The notes under the pieces were generated by a model. That model saw only the letters and a list, made by a program, of their open reading frames with translations, made no database searches and was not told the DNA's origin. Shown piece after piece: positions 32,913 to 42,553 of a stretch of 64,000 bases of DNA; positions within the stretch are counted from its first letter, which is position 1; each line of letters begins with the position of its first letter. Both the position numbers and the translations under genes were made by a program. The stretch comes from JACCZX01 sp963829995 (GTDB taxonomy: Bacteria > Pseudomonadota > Gammaproteobacteria > Burkholderiales > Burkholderiaceae_F). The DNA is taken from positions 1-64,000 of the forward strand of contig CAWHKW010000014.1 in the NCBI GenBank assembly GCA_963829995.1, written 5' to 3'.

Positions 32913-34688
32913 GTGTCAGCAACTTCAAAGCTAACCCGCCGCCGCTTCGATGCGGTGATCGTCGGCGCCGGCGGCGCCGGCATGCGGTGTTCATTGCAGC
33001 TTGCGAATGCGGGACTGAACGTTGCGGTGTTGTCGAAGGTGTTTCCGACGCGGTCTCACACAGTGGCGGCGCAGGGCGGCATCGGCGCGGCGCTCGGCAA
33101 CATGACCGAAGACAGTTGGCTTTGGCACATGTTCGACACCGTCAAGGGATCGGACTACCTGGGTGACCAGGATGCAATCGAATTCATGTGCCGTGAGGCA
33201 CCGCACGTCGTCTACGAACTCGAGCATTACGGCATGCCGTTCGATCGCAATCCGGACGGCACGATTTATCAGCGGCCCTTCGGCGGGCATTCTGCGCACT
33301 TCGGCGAAAAGCCGGTGCCGCGCGCGTGCGCGGCGGCGGACCGCACTGGGCACGCGATGCTGCATACGCTGTATCAGCGCAACGTCGCGTCGCGTACGCA
33401 GTTTTTTGTCGAATGGATGGCGCTCGACTTGATTCGCAACGCCGACGGCGACGTGGTCGGCGTAATCGCGCTTGAAATGGAAACCGGCGAGCCGATGATC
33501 TTCGAGTCGAAGGTCGTGGTGCTGGCGACCGGCGGTGCCGGGCGTATATGGGACGCGTCGACCAATGCCTATATATGCACCGGCGACGGCATGGGCATGA
33601 CCGCGCGCGCCGGATTGCCGCTCGAAGACATGGAGTTCTGGCAGTTTCATCCGAGCGGCGTCGCCGGCGCTGGCGTGCTGATTACCGAGGGCGTGCGCGG
33701 CGAGGGCGGCATTCTGCTCAATTGCAATGGCGAGAGGTTCATGGAGCGCTATGCGCCGACGCTGAAAGACCTGGCGCCGCGCGATTTCGTTTCACGTTCG
33801 ATGGACCAGGAGATCAAGGAAGGGCGGGGCTGCGGTCCGAACAAGGATTATGTCTTGCTGAAACTCGATCACCTCGGCGCCGAAACGATCATGAAAAGGC
33901 TGCCGTCGATTCGCGAAATTGCGATCAAGTTTGCGAACGTCGATCCGATCCGCGAGCCGATTCCGGTGGTGCCGACGATTCATTATCAGATGGGCGGCAT
34001 ACCGACCAATTACCACGGCCAGGTGGTCGCGCCGAACGGTAAGGACCCGAACGCTGTGGTCGAGGGGCTGTATGCCATTGGTGAATGTGCATGCGTCAGC
34101 GTTCACGGCGCCAATCGCCTCGGTACTAATTCGCTGCTCGACCTGCTCGTGTTTGGACGCGCAGCCGGCAATCAAATCATCGCGCAACAAACGGCGCAGC
34201 AAGGCCATAAGACTTTTCCCGCTGCCGGCGGCGAGCTGGCGGTTGCGCGGCTTGCGGCGCTCGACGCGGCGGTAGGTGGCGAGCGAGTACAGGATGTTGC
34301 CAACGCCATTCGCAAGACGATGCAGTCGCATTGCGGAGTGTTCCGCACCGGGCCAACGTTGCAGGAAGGCGTCCGCATGATCATGGCGCTGGAGGAGCGT
34401 GCAAAGCGTGTTTCGATCGACGATAAATCGAAAATCTTCAACACCGCGCGCGTCGAAGCGCTCGAACTCGAGAACCTGGTCGAAACGGCAAAGGCAACGA
34501 TTTTCTCGGCTTCTGCACGCACTGAAAGCCGCGGCGCGCACGCACGCGAGGATTTTCCTGAGCGTGACGACGTGCACTGGATGAAGCATTCGTTGTATTA
34601 CTCGGACGGCAATCGCCTCGACTACAAGCCTGTCAATATGAAGCCCTCGAGCGTCGCCGCATTCGAACCGAAGCGCAGAACGTTTTAG
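32913..34688 (+). CDS. sdhA: succinate dehydrogenase flavoprotein subunit
   Basis: Catalytic subunit of complex II, oxidising succinate to fumarate with covalent FAD. 591 residues from GTG 32913, chosen because it follows the sdhD stop by two bases and gives the normal N-terminus (VSATSKLTRRRFDAVIVGAG); the frame is open much further upstream inside sdhD. Visible: dinucleotide fold VIVGAGGAGMRCSLQLA, FAD-linking histidine in RSHTVAAQGG, substrate region HPSGVAGAGVLITEG-VRGEGG, and GANRLGTNSLLDLLVFGRAAG. The frame is intact to TAG 34688, ending KRRTF. Confidence 0.96.
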   Translation: MSATSKLTRRRFDAVIVGAGGAGMRCSLQLANAGLNVAVLSKVFPTRSHTVAAQGGIGAALGNMTEDSWLWHMFDTVKGSDYLGDQDAIEFMCREAPHVVYELEHYGMPFDRNPDGTIYQRPFGGHSAHFGEKPVPRACAAADRTGHAMLHTLYQRNVASRTQFFVEWMALDLIRNADGDVVGVIALEMETGEPMIFESKVVVLATGGAGRIWDASTNAYICTGDGMGMTARAGLPLEDMEFWQFHPSGVAGAGVLITEGVRGEGGILLNCNGERFMERYAPTLKDLAPRDFVSRSMDQEIKEGRGCGPNKDYVLLKLDHLGAETIMKRLPSIREIAIKFANVDPIREPIPVVPTIHYQMGGIPTNYHGQVVAPNGKDPNAVVEGLYAIGECACVSVHGANRLGTNSLLDLLVFGRAAGNQIIAQQTAQQGHKTFPAAGGELAVARLAALDAAVGGERVQDVANAIRKTMQSHCGVFRTGPTLQEGVRMIMALEERAKRVSIDDKSKIFNTARVEALELENLVETAKATIFSASARTESRGAHAREDFPERDDVHWMKHSLYYSDGNRLDYKPVNMKPSSVAAFEPKRRTF

Positions 34689-34702
34689 GAACCGACCAGA
34701 CG

Positions 34703-35464
34703 ATGACTACCAGCACCGCGGCTGAAGCGCCATCGAGCGCAGTTGCCTCAGTCAAGACCCGCACGGTTCAGTTCGAGATCTATCGCTACGATCCGGACGC
34801 GGACCAGCAGCCCCGAATGCAAAAGTTGCAGGTCACGCTGCAGCCTAACGACCGCATGCTGTTGGATGCGCTTATTCGCATCAAAGCTGAAGTCGACGAC
34901 AGCCTGTCACTGCGGCGCAGCTGCCGCGAAGGCGTATGCGGCTCCGACGCGATGAACATCAACGGCAAGAACGGGCTGGCGTGCGTTACCAGCCTGCGCG
35001 ATCTGAGGGAGCCGATCGTCTTGCGACCGATCCCCGGATTGCCGGTGATCCGCGATCTGATCGTCGACATGTCGCAATTTTTCAAGCAGTACGAATCGAT
35101 CAAGCCTTATGTGATCAACGACACGCCGCCGCCCGAGAGGGAGCGCCTGCAGTCACCGGCGGAGCGTGAAGAGCTGAATGGGTTGTATGAGTGCATCCTG
35201 TGCGCGTGCTGCTCGACCGCGTGCCCGTCGTTCTGGTGGAATCCCGATAAATTCGTCGGGCCGGCCGGCCTGCTGCAGGCCTATCGCTTCATTGCCGATT
35301 CGCGAGATCAGGCGACCAATGAGCGGCTCGATAACTTGAACGATCCGTATCGCCTGTTCCGCTGCCACACGATCATGAATTGCGTGGACGTGTGCCCGAA
35401 GAATCTGAATCCAACCTTGGCGATCGGCAAGATCAAGGAGTTGCTGGTGCGGAGAGCGGTGTGA
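34703..35464 (+). CDS. sdhB: succinate dehydrogenase iron-sulfur subunit
   Basis: Carries electrons from FAD to quinone through three Fe-S clusters. 253 residues. The plant-type [2Fe-2S] ligands are in CREGVCGSDAMNINGKNGLAC (about residues 75-95); the [4Fe-4S] and [3Fe-4S] ligands are in CILCACCSTACP and CHTIMNCVDVCPK. The N-terminus is 15-20 residues longer than in E. coli and rich in alanine and serine (TTSTAAEAPSSAVASV). Starts 14 bases after sdhA and its stop overlaps the sdhE start (GTGA). Confidence 0.96.
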   Translation: MTTSTAAEAPSSAVASVKTRTVQFEIYRYDPDADQQPRMQKLQVTLQPNDRMLLDALIRIKAEVDDSLSLRRSCREGVCGSDAMNINGKNGLACVTSLRDLREPIVLRPIPGLPVIRDLIVDMSQFFKQYESIKPYVINDTPPPERERLQSPAEREELNGLYECILCACCSTACPSFWWNPDKFVGPAGLLQAYRFIADSRDQATNERLDNLNDPYRLFRCHTIMNCVDVCPKNLNPTLAIGKIKELLVRRAV

Positions 35465-35730
35465 TTGCAGGGGATGCCGCGCTGCCTTTGGCCCACCGGC
35501 GCTTGCGGTGGCGTGCCCGCCGCGGCCTGCTCGAAAACGATTTGATTGTTTCGCGGTTCTTCGAGCGGCATGGCGATCGGCTGACGCCTGACGAGATGGT
35601 GTCGATCGAGGCACTGCTCGATCTGCCGGAAAACGAACTACTCGATCTGCTGTTGGCACGCACGGAGTTGCCGCGCGCGCTCGACGTTGCGGGCGTACGT
35701 GCGATGCTGAACCAGCTACGCGCGACCTGA
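35461..35730 (+). CDS. sdhE: succinate dehydrogenase assembly factor SdhE
   Basis: Small cytoplasmic protein that promotes covalent FAD attachment to SdhA (SdhE/YgfY, DUF339 family). 89 residues from GTG 35461, which overlaps the sdhB stop by four bases; this start gives the normal family length. The family motif R-RGLLENDLIVSRFFERHG is present (the RGxxE region), followed by LTPDEMVSIEALLDLPENELLDLL. Gene order sdhB-sdhE-gltA is typical for betaproteobacteria. Confidence 0.92.
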   Translation: MIAGDAALPLAHRRLRWRARRGLLENDLIVSRFFERHGDRLTPDEMVSIEALLDLPENELLDLLLARTELPRALDVAGVRAMLNQLRAT

Positions 35731-35749
35731 TCACTACCAGGACGAATCC

Positions 35750-37102
35750 ATGGCGCTTGAATCCTCGAACAAGACAGCGACGCTGACGTTTTCCGACGGT
35801 TCGCCGTCACTCGATTTGCCGATTCATGCCGGCACGATCGGGCCCGACGTCATCGACATCCGCCAGCTGTACGGCAAGACCGCGAAGTTCACGTATGACC
35901 CGGGATTTCTGTCGACTGCGGCGTGCGATTCGTCGATCACATACATCGACGGCGACAAGGGAGAGCTGCTTTATCGCGGCTACCCGATCGAGCAACTGGC
36001 GACTCAGTGCGACTACCTGGAGACGTGTTACCTGCTGCTCTACGGCGAGCTACCGAACGCCGAGCAAAAAAAGAAGTTCGACCGGACGGTGACGTACCAC
36101 ACGATGGTCAACGAGCAGATGCAGTTCTTTCTGCGCGGCTTCAGACGCGATGCGCATCCGATGGCGGTGATGACGGGTCTGGTCGGTGCGATGTCGGCGT
36201 TCTACCCCGATTCAATGAATCTGAATGACCCGCAGCAGCGCGAGATCTCTGCGCACCGGTTGATTGCCAAGATGCCGACGCTGGTGGCTATGGCCTACAA
36301 ATATACGGTCGGCCAGCCGTACGTCTATCCGCGCAACGATCTTTCGTACGCGGCGAACTTCATGCGGATGATGTTTGCGACGCCGTGCGAGGAATACAAG
36401 GTCAACGACGTGCTGGTGCGCGCGATGGACCGCATTTTGATCCTGCACGCCGATCACGAACAGAACGCTTCAACGTCGACGGTCCGGCTGTGTGCATCGT
36501 CGGGCACGAATCCGTTCGCGGCCATCGCCGCCGGCGTTGCGTGCCTGTGGGGCCCGGCCCACGGTGGCGCGAACGAAGCCGCATTGGGCATGCTGCACCA
36601 GATCCAGCGCGAAGGCGGTGTAGCGAAGATCGGCGAGTTCATCGACAAGGTGAAGGATAAAAACTCCGAAGTCAGGTTGATGGGCTTCGGCCATCGCGTT
36701 TACAAGAACTACGATCCGCGCGCGAAGCTGATGCGAGAAACCTGCCATGAGGTGTTGAAGGAGCTCGGGCTGCAGGATGATCCGCTGTTCAAGCTGGCGA
36801 TGGCGCTCGAAAAAATAGCACTCGAAGACGAGTATTTCGTCAGCCGCAAGCTGTACCCCAATGTCGATTACTACTCGGGGATTGTGCAGAAGGCGGTCGG
36901 CATTCCGGTGCAGCTTTTCACTGCGATTTTTGCGCTCGCGCGCACTGTGGGCTGGATCGCGCAATTAAACGAGATGATCGCAGACCCCGAGTACAAGATC
37001 GGGCGGCCGCGGCAGTTGTACGTCGGCGCTACGCGTCGCGACGTCACGCCGATCGCCAATCGCGGCGCCAAACAAGAAAAGCGGGCAGCCGAGCGCGTTT
37101 AG
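35750..37102 (+). CDS. gltA: citrate synthase
   Basis: Condenses acetyl-CoA with oxaloacetate at the entry of the TCA cycle. 450 residues, of the large hexameric bacterial type inhibited by NADH in relatives. Motifs: DGDKGELLYRGYPIEQLA, HADHEQNASTSTVRLCASSG, catalytic histidine in GPAHGGANEA, FGHRVYKNYDPRAK, and the catalytic aspartate region YPNVDYYSGIV. The C-terminus GRPRQLYVGATRRDVTPI is typical but followed by a lysine/glutamate-rich tail of 12 residues. Last gene of the sdh operon, 19 bases after sdhE, and convergent with yihY. Confidence 0.96.
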   Translation: MALESSNKTATLTFSDGSPSLDLPIHAGTIGPDVIDIRQLYGKTAKFTYDPGFLSTAACDSSITYIDGDKGELLYRGYPIEQLATQCDYLETCYLLLYGELPNAEQKKKFDRTVTYHTMVNEQMQFFLRGFRRDAHPMAVMTGLVGAMSAFYPDSMNLNDPQQREISAHRLIAKMPTLVAMAYKYTVGQPYVYPRNDLSYAANFMRMMFATPCEEYKVNDVLVRAMDRILILHADHEQNASTSTVRLCASSGTNPFAAIAAGVACLWGPAHGGANEAALGMLHQIQREGGVAKIGEFIDKVKDKNSEVRLMGFGHRVYKNYDPRAKLMRETCHEVLKELGLQDDPLFKLAMALEKIALEDEYFVSRKLYPNVDYYSGIVQKAVGIPVQLFTAIFALARTVGWIAQLNEMIADPEYKIGRPRQLYVGATRRDVTPIANRGAKQEKRAAERV

Positions 37103-37118
37103 TGCGTGGCGCGGTGCG

Positions 37119-38027
37119 CTATTGCGCGCTTTCGGCTTTCAATGGCTTCGGATTCTTGTTGATCGGCTCGTAGCCGATGCGCTCGTACTCGGCGATGACC
37201 TGCGCGCCGAGCAGCAAGACAATGGCCCCGACTTCTACGCTGATCAAGACAGCGATCGACGTCGTCAACGACCCGTAAACCACCTGAATCTGTGAAATCG
37301 TCGAGTAGTACCAGACGAGCACATGGCGCGTGATCTCCCACAACAGCGCCGCCGCAGTGCCGCCGATCAACGCGTGGCGCAGCCGCAGCCGGCCGACCGG
37401 CATCACAAGATAGATCGCCGTCAATAGGAAAATCTCGCCCACCACCCCGACTACGTACAGCAGGCGCGCAGAAAACAATTCGAGCGGGCGCGACTCACCG
37501 AGTATGACGACAGCGTGCGTTCCCAATTGGCTCAGCGCGCCCGATACGACTGTGATGATCAGGAACCCGATCGTCAGAGCCAGGATGAACAGGTACGGCA
37601 TGATGGCCGACATCAGAAAGTGCCGCCGCCTTACGGTTACACGGTGAAAGAAAATCACCGACATTGCGTTCTCCAGCACCGTGAAAGCCAATGTGCTGAA
37701 GAACAGCATCAGAATCAGCAGCAGCCATCCGACCACGTCACGATGGGTCAGAAAATTCCGTAGCTCACCGACCAACGCGCCGGATTGCCCGGGAACCACG
37801 AACTCCAGATACGCGCCTATTGCGCTTAGCACTTGCGCTTCCTCGAATACTTGCGTCAGCACCAGCACTACCAGAATCAGCAGCGGCACCATGGACAACA
37901 GCGCGTAATACGCGACCGCACCCGCGAGCAGCAGTCCCTGATTCGCACGGAACTGTTTGAGCACCGCAAGCGCGAAGTCGAGCGGATGGCGGAGCGCCTT
38001 CTTCGCGCTGCTGGCGAACTTCTTCAT
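37119..38027 (-). CDS. YihY/virulence factor BrkB family membrane protein
   Basis: 302 residues, inner membrane, six transmembrane helices. The family pattern is clear: DFALAVLKQFRANQGLLLAGAVAYYALLSMVP at residues 17-50 (shown in part: LLLAGAVAYYALLSMVPLL), a long extracytoplasmic loop, then TLAFTVLENAMSVIFFHR, PYLFILALTIGFLIITVVSG, and WEITRHVLVWYYSTIS. Once labelled RNase BN, the family is now considered a membrane transporter or envelope protein of unknown function. It converges on gltA with a 16-base gap and no visible terminator. Confidence 0.88.
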   Translation of the reverse strand: MKKFASSAKKALRHPLDFALAVLKQFRANQGLLLAGAVAYYALLSMVPLLILVVLVLTQVFEEAQVLSAIGAYLEFVVPGQSGALVGELRNFLTHRDVVGWLLLILMLFFSTLAFTVLENAMSVIFFHRVTVRRRHFLMSAIMPYLFILALTIGFLIITVVSGALSQLGTHAVVILGESRPLELFSARLLYVVGVVGEIFLLTAIYLVMPVGRLRLRHALIGGTAAALLWEITRHVLVWYYSTISQIQVVYGSLTTSIAVLISVEVGAIVLLLGAQVIAEYERIGYEPINKNPKPLKAESAQ

Positions 38028-38079
38028 CGCCGCACTTTAGCGCGGCAGGCAAGTGCGATCCGATCGAGTTCTACGGGCG

Positions 38080-39456
38080 CTAGCTGGTCCGCATACCTGC
38101 GCCGATTTGCCTCCAATCGAATTTGCGTGTGGCGAGCATCGCAGCGGCCAGCGTCACGAACAGCAGCGCGCTTCCCATCAGCAGTGCCGTGTCTTCGGCG
38201 ATCAGGATCGCGTAAATGGTCGCGTACATCAAGACCAGCGCGCCGCCGAAGCCAAGCGCCCGCGCTCGATTCGCGAGGACATGACTGAGGTAGTAAGCGA
38301 TGAGCACGGTGCACGCTGATGCTGCGATCGAATACGCCAGCCCGAATGCGATGTGCTCGGACAAGCTGAGTAACAGCAGGAAAAAAATTACGAGCGACAG
38401 TCCGACGAAGCCGTACTGGACAGGATGAGCGTTTAGCGAGCGCAACGTATCGAACAGGAACATGGCGCCGAATACCAGAACGATGATCAGCGCGCCGTGC
38501 TTGGCAGACCGCTCTGCCAGCAAATAGGTGTTCACCGCTTCGATGAAGTCGATCTCGAACGTGTCGAAACGTGTTTGCAGATGCGGTGCTGATGATGGCC
38601 GTTGCGGCGATGTGCCGGACGCGAGGGTTCGCACCTGCTGCTGGACATCAGAGGCAAGTGCCGAGATTGCCCACTCCGCGGAGAATCCGTCGGCGTTTAC
38701 GGTGCGTTCGCGCGGCAGATAGCGGCCGCCGAAGTGCGGATCCGGCCAGGCCGATTTGACTGTCACCGTGCTCGCGGTGGCGGTCGGCGCGAACGCAAGG
38801 CGCTCGGTACCGGCGAGTTCGAGGTTGATCGAGAAGCGCATGGACGATCCGCCCGCCGATTCCGCCAGCTGAACATGCAAGCCCGCGGCAAGCATCGGCA
38901 GTTGCGTGCCCTCGCGAAACCGCACGACCTTGCCATCTATGTTGGCTGCCGGCGATCCGCGCAGGCCGCGCACGTCGGCGATCGGCAGTACCAGACGCGG
39001 CTCACCCCAGACGACTCGCCGCCCCTCAGCCGGCTTGACCTGACTGCGATCCGGCCATGTCGCGGTGCCGTTGATGGAAATCGTTGATTCGAACGTCCGC
39101 ACGCGATGGATGCCGCGATAGCGATCGTTCTTGACGGTCACTCCGGCGTTGGCGTGCGACTGGTCGGCGAACCACACCAGCTGCCTCGGTTCGCTCAGCT
39201 GCGTCACGCGCACACGATTGCTCGCGTCCACACTCTGCTCGGTCCAGTGTTCGACGTATGGCCAGACAAAAAACGGCAACGCCAGCGTCTGCTGACCGGC
39301 AAAGCTTGCCTGCACACTCGCGACAGCCTCCGCCCTTCGCGATGCGCGCTCGGCGATGAGGCCTTCGATCATGCCGAGGGGAATCAGCATCAACACCGCA
39401 AGCAGGCCAATGACGAGGGCCTTGGCCAGAATTGAGTTGCGCAGCGACTTGAGCAC
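38080..39456 (-). CDS. creD: inner-membrane protein CreD
   Basis: 458 residues from GTG 39456, chosen because GGAGG lies five bases upstream; the frame is open to 39492 without a site. The N-terminal helix (ILAKALVIGLLAVLMLIPLGMI) and a cluster of helices in the last 150 residues (LIIVLVFGAMFLFDTL, QYGFVGLSLVIFFLLLLSLSE, FGLAYSIAASACTVLIAYY) flank a large periplasmic domain, as in E. coli CreD. Family motifs include HPVQYGFVGLSL and LSEHIAFGLAY. In enterobacteria CreD belongs to the CreBC regulon; no CreBC genes are nearby, so the role here (envelope integrity) is inference. Confidence 0.85.
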   Translation of the reverse strand: MLKSLRNSILAKALVIGLLAVLMLIPLGMIEGLIAERASRRAEAVASVQASFAGQQTLALPFFVWPYVEHWTEQSVDASNRVRVTQLSEPRQLVWFADQSHANAGVTVKNDRYRGIHRVRTFESTISINGTATWPDRSQVKPAEGRRVVWGEPRLVLPIADVRGLRGSPAANIDGKVVRFREGTQLPMLAAGLHVQLAESAGGSSMRFSINLELAGTERLAFAPTATASTVTVKSAWPDPHFGGRYLPRERTVNADGFSAEWAISALASDVQQQVRTLASGTSPQRPSSAPHLQTRFDTFEIDFIEAVNTYLLAERSAKHGALIIVLVFGAMFLFDTLRSLNAHPVQYGFVGLSLVIFFLLLLSLSEHIAFGLAYSIAASACTVLIAYYLSHVLANRARALGFGGALVLMYATIYAILIAEDTALLMGSALLFVTLAAAMLATRKFDWRQIGAGMRTS

Positions 39457-39538
39457 GAGGACCTCCGATGAGCAGGGAAGTCCGATCGTCACGAAGCCGC
39501 GTGAAAAACCGCGGAATGCGCGATGAAAGCTACGTGAA

Positions 39539-40593
39539 CTAACGCAACTCGGCGTTCAGCGCGTGCAAAGCAGCGGCGCCCGGGCAAAGCTCGTTTTCTG
39601 CCAGTCTGTTAAGCGGAGTAGCAGGAGTCGCCAGATGCTGGTGTAGGTCATCGGCGTCCGCGTCTATATAAAGCAATCCGGTCACGATCTCGCCGCGCGC
39701 TTGGTGCAGTTGTATGTGATTGATAGCGGCCAGTCGATCGGCAGCATCGTATCCCGCATCGATCTTGCGCAAGCGCAGCCGGCTGCCGTCGTGCTGCGTG
39801 ACCTCCATCACTTCCCCGGCGCGTAGTCGGCCGTGATCGCCTCGCGGTGCGGCATGAAGTCGAGTCGATTGACCGCATCGTTGTGCTCGCGCACGTAGTC
39901 GTAGCTTTTGGTGCTGCCTGGATGGTTGTTGAACGCCACGCACGGGCTGAGCACGTCAATCAGGGCGGCGCCGCGATGGCTGAGCGCGCCCCTGATCAGT
40001 GGCACCAACTGTTCCTTGTCCCCGGAAAAGCTGCGCGCAACATAGGTGACGCCGAGCTGCAGCGCGATCGCGACCATGTCGATCGGCGCGTCACGGTTGA
40101 CCGCGCCGCGCTTCGATTTCGAGCCTTGATCGGCGGTGGCCGAAAATTGCCCTTTGGTGAGGCCGTACACACCGTTGTTCTCGACGATGTACGTCATGTT
40201 GACGCCGCGCCGAATCAAGTGCGCAAACTGGCCCAGCCCGATCGAAGCCGAGTCGCCGTCGCCCGAAACGCCGAGGTAAAGCAGGTCGCGGTTCGCCAGG
40301 TTGGCGCCGGTCAACACCGACGGCATGCGACCGTGCACCGAGTTGAATCCGTGCGAGGCGCCGAGAAAGTAGTCGGGCGTCTTCGATGAGCAGCCGATGC
40401 CGGATAACTTGGCGACGCGATGCGGCTCGACCGCCAGCTCCCAGCACGCCTGCACGATGGCGGCGGAAATCGCGTCGTGCCCGCATCCCGCGCACAGGGT
40501 TGAGATCTTTCCTTCGTAGTCGCGCCGTGTGAGCCCGAGACGGTTGGTCGGTAAAGTGGGGTGACGTAGTTTCGGTTTCGCGAGATATGTCAT
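39539..40593 (-). CDS. korB: 2-oxoglutarate:acceptor oxidoreductase beta subunit KorB, one frameshift
   Basis: Thiamine-diphosphate subunit of the 2-oxoglutarate oxidoreductase. Seen: RRDYEGKISTLCAGCGHD near the N-terminus (cluster cysteines), cofactor site GVSGDGDSASIGLGQFAHL and ENNGVYGLTKGQFSAT, and PCVAFNNHPGSTKSYDYV. At 39814-39817 a G is missing from a GGGGG run on the minus strand; restoring it replaces the TGA in GKstop with GEVMEVTQHDGSRLRLRKID and about 90 further residues, giving about 351 residues, the KorB norm. The start ATG 40593 has GGGAG eight bases upstream. It is the third gene of korC-korA-korB. Confidence 0.9.
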
Positions 40594-40672
40594 TTATGGC
40601 GCTCCCTCGCGCTCCGCGCGGTCCCTCCGAGAGGGACGAAGCGCTTTCTTCGGAGCGGCCGTGCGAAAGCGC
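40594..40672 (-). repeat. korA-korB spacer with two perfect hairpins
   Basis: In 79 bases there are two stems. GTCCCTC/GAGGGAC (40621-40627 with 40630-40636, 2-3 base loop) and AGCGCTTTC (40640-40648) with GAAAGCGCT (40665-40673), whose outer base is part of the korA stop. The ribosome site for korB (GGGAG) follows. The stems are in the transcript and could set the korA:korB ratio or belong to a dispersed palindromic element; the 12-mer GCACGGCCGCTC inside is shared with the sdhC-sdhD spacer. Confidence 0.5.
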
Positions 40673-42553
40673 TCATGCCGCTTTGCCCGACTTGATCGGA
40701 AGCACATTTGCACCTCGTACACGCGACGCGATCGCGTCGACGATGAAGCGTGCGGTGATCGGCGTGCCGTCGTAATGCAGCACCGGCACCAGCCGCGCCG
40801 GATCGATCTGCAATTCATTGATCAGCATCGAGCGCAACTGCCCGTCCCGGTTCTGTTCGACGACGTACACAGATTCGTGGTCGATGATGAACTTCTTGAC
40901 CGATGATGCGAACGGGAATGCTCGCACCCGCAGCCGGTCGAGATGGACGCCTTGGCGCTCGAGTTCGCCGATCGCTTCGTTCATCGATGGACCGGTAGAG
41001 CCGTAGTAAATGACCCCATGCGAAGTCTTCTGCGCGGATTTTGATACCACCGGCTGCGGCACCAGCTTCGCTGCGGTGGCGAATTTCTTCAGCAGCCGCT
41101 CCATGTTGTAGATGTAGTCGGGGCCCGCCTCCGAGTAGCGCGCGTACGCATCCTTGGTTGTTCCGCGCGTGAAATACGCGCCGCGCGAGGCATGCGTGCC
41201 GGGAAGCGTGCGGGAAGGAATGCCGTCGCCGTCCGCGTCCAGGTAGCGCCCGAAGTCGCGTCCCGATTCGAGCTCGGCCGCGCTCATGACTTTGCCGCGG
41301 TCATACCGGCGCGCGTCGTCCCACTTCAACGGGGCGCACAAGCGGTGATTCATGCCGATGTCGAGATCGGTCATCAGGAATATTGGCGTCTGCAGACGCT
41401 CTGCCAGATCGAGTGACGCGGCGGCGAACTCGAAGCACTCGTACGGGTCTTCTGGAAACAGCAGCACGTGCTTGGTGTCGCCATGCGAGGCATAGGCACA
41501 CGCGAGCAAGTCGGATTGTTGCGTGCGGGTCGGCATGCCGGTCGACGGTCCGCCGCGCTGCACGTCGATGATGACCGCCGGAATCTCCGCGAAGTATGCG
41601 AGCCCGATGAACTCGCTCATCAACGAGATACCGGGGCCAGAAGTCGCCGTAAACGAACGCGCGCCGTTCCAGCCGGCGCCGATCACTATGCCGATCGAGG
41701 CCAGTTCGTCCTCGGCCTGCACGATCGCGAACTTGTTGGTGCCGGTCGCCTTGTCGACCCGATACCTGCTGCAGTACTTCTGAAACGCCTCGGCCAGCGA
41801 TGACGATGGCGTGATCGGATACCACGCGCACACCGTCGCGCCGCCGTAAACGCAACCGAGCGCTGCGGCGGCGTTGCCCTCGATGAAGATGCGCTCACCG
41901 ACCGCGTCGCGCCGCTCGATGCGCAGGTCGATCGCGTCTTCCAGCCGCTCGCGCGCGTGGTGCAGCCCGGTCATGAACGAATCGAGATTCGGCTTGATCA
42001 ACCGATCCTTGCCTTTGTATTGCTCGCCGAGCAGCTGCGCGATCACTTCGGGTTCGATTCCAAGCAGCTCGGTCAGAACGCCGACGTACATGATGTTCTT
42101 CAGCAGCTGTCGCTCTTTGGCGTCGACGTACTTGCTTGCGGCAATGTCGGTCAGCGGCACGCCGATCAGGTTGATATCGGCGCGCAGCTTCGTCGCCGCG
42201 ATAGGCTTGGTGCTGTCGTACATCAGATAGCCGCCAGGCTCGATCTCCGCAATGTCCTTTTCCCACGTCTGCGGATTCATCGCGACCATCAGATCAACAC
42301 CGCCACGGCGGCCCAGATGGCCATGCTCGGTGACGCGCACTTCGTACCACGTGGGCAGACCCTGAATGTTGGATGGAAAAATATTGCGGGGAGAGACCGG
42401 AACCCCCATGCGCAGAATGCTGCGCGCAAACAGCTCGTTCGCGGATGCGGAACCGGAGCCGTTGACGTTGGCAAACTTGACGACAAAGTCATTGATCGCT
42501 TTGATGCGCGTGCGCGTCCCGGAGACGGTGGCCGCTCTCTCGGGTGCGTTCAT
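40673..42553 (-). CDS. korA: 2-oxoglutarate:acceptor oxidoreductase alpha subunit KorA
   Basis: 626 residues from ATG 42553, with the gamma and alpha domains of the 2-oxoacid oxidoreductase family fused as usual in KorA. Gamma part: VVKFANVNGSGSASANELFA, PRNIFPSNIQGLPTWYEVRV. Alpha part: YPITPSSSLAEAFQKY, QAEDELASIGIVIGAGWNGA, TATSGPGISLMSEFIG and GGPSTGMPTRTQQSDL. The enzyme converts 2-oxoglutarate and CoA to succinyl-CoA while reducing ferredoxin or a partner flavoprotein. In the sequence as given it continues in frame from KorC (single frame 44374-40673, 1,233 residues), but the internal ATG has a natural start context and overlaps a TGA in the neighbouring frame (ATGA); the fusion is probably an indel artefact. 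Confidence 0.9.
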   Translation of the reverse strand: MNAPERAATVSGTRTRIKAINDFVVKFANVNGSGSASANELFARSILRMGVPVSPRNIFPSNIQGLPTWYEVRVTEHGHLGRRGGVDLMVAMNPQTWEKDIAEIEPGGYLMYDSTKPIAATKLRADINLIGVPLTDIAASKYVDAKERQLLKNIMYVGVLTELLGIEPEVIAQLLGEQYKGKDRLIKPNLDSFMTGLHHARERLEDAIDLRIERRDAVGERIFIEGNAAAALGCVYGGATVCAWYPITPSSSLAEAFQKYCSRYRVDKATGTNKFAIVQAEDELASIGIVIGAGWNGARSFTATSGPGISLMSEFIGLAYFAEIPAVIIDVQRGGPSTGMPTRTQQSDLLACAYASHGDTKHVLLFPEDPYECFEFAAASLDLAERLQTPIFLMTDLDIGMNHRLCAPLKWDDARRYDRGKVMSAAELESGRDFGRYLDADGDGIPSRTLPGTHASRGAYFTRGTTKDAYARYSEAGPDYIYNMERLLKKFATAAKLVPQPVVSKSAQKTSHGVIYYGSTGPSMNEAIGELERQGVHLDRLRVRAFPFASSVKKFIIDHESVYVVEQNRDGQLRSMLINELQIDPARLVPVLHYDGTPITARFIVDAIASRVRGANVLPIKSGKAA

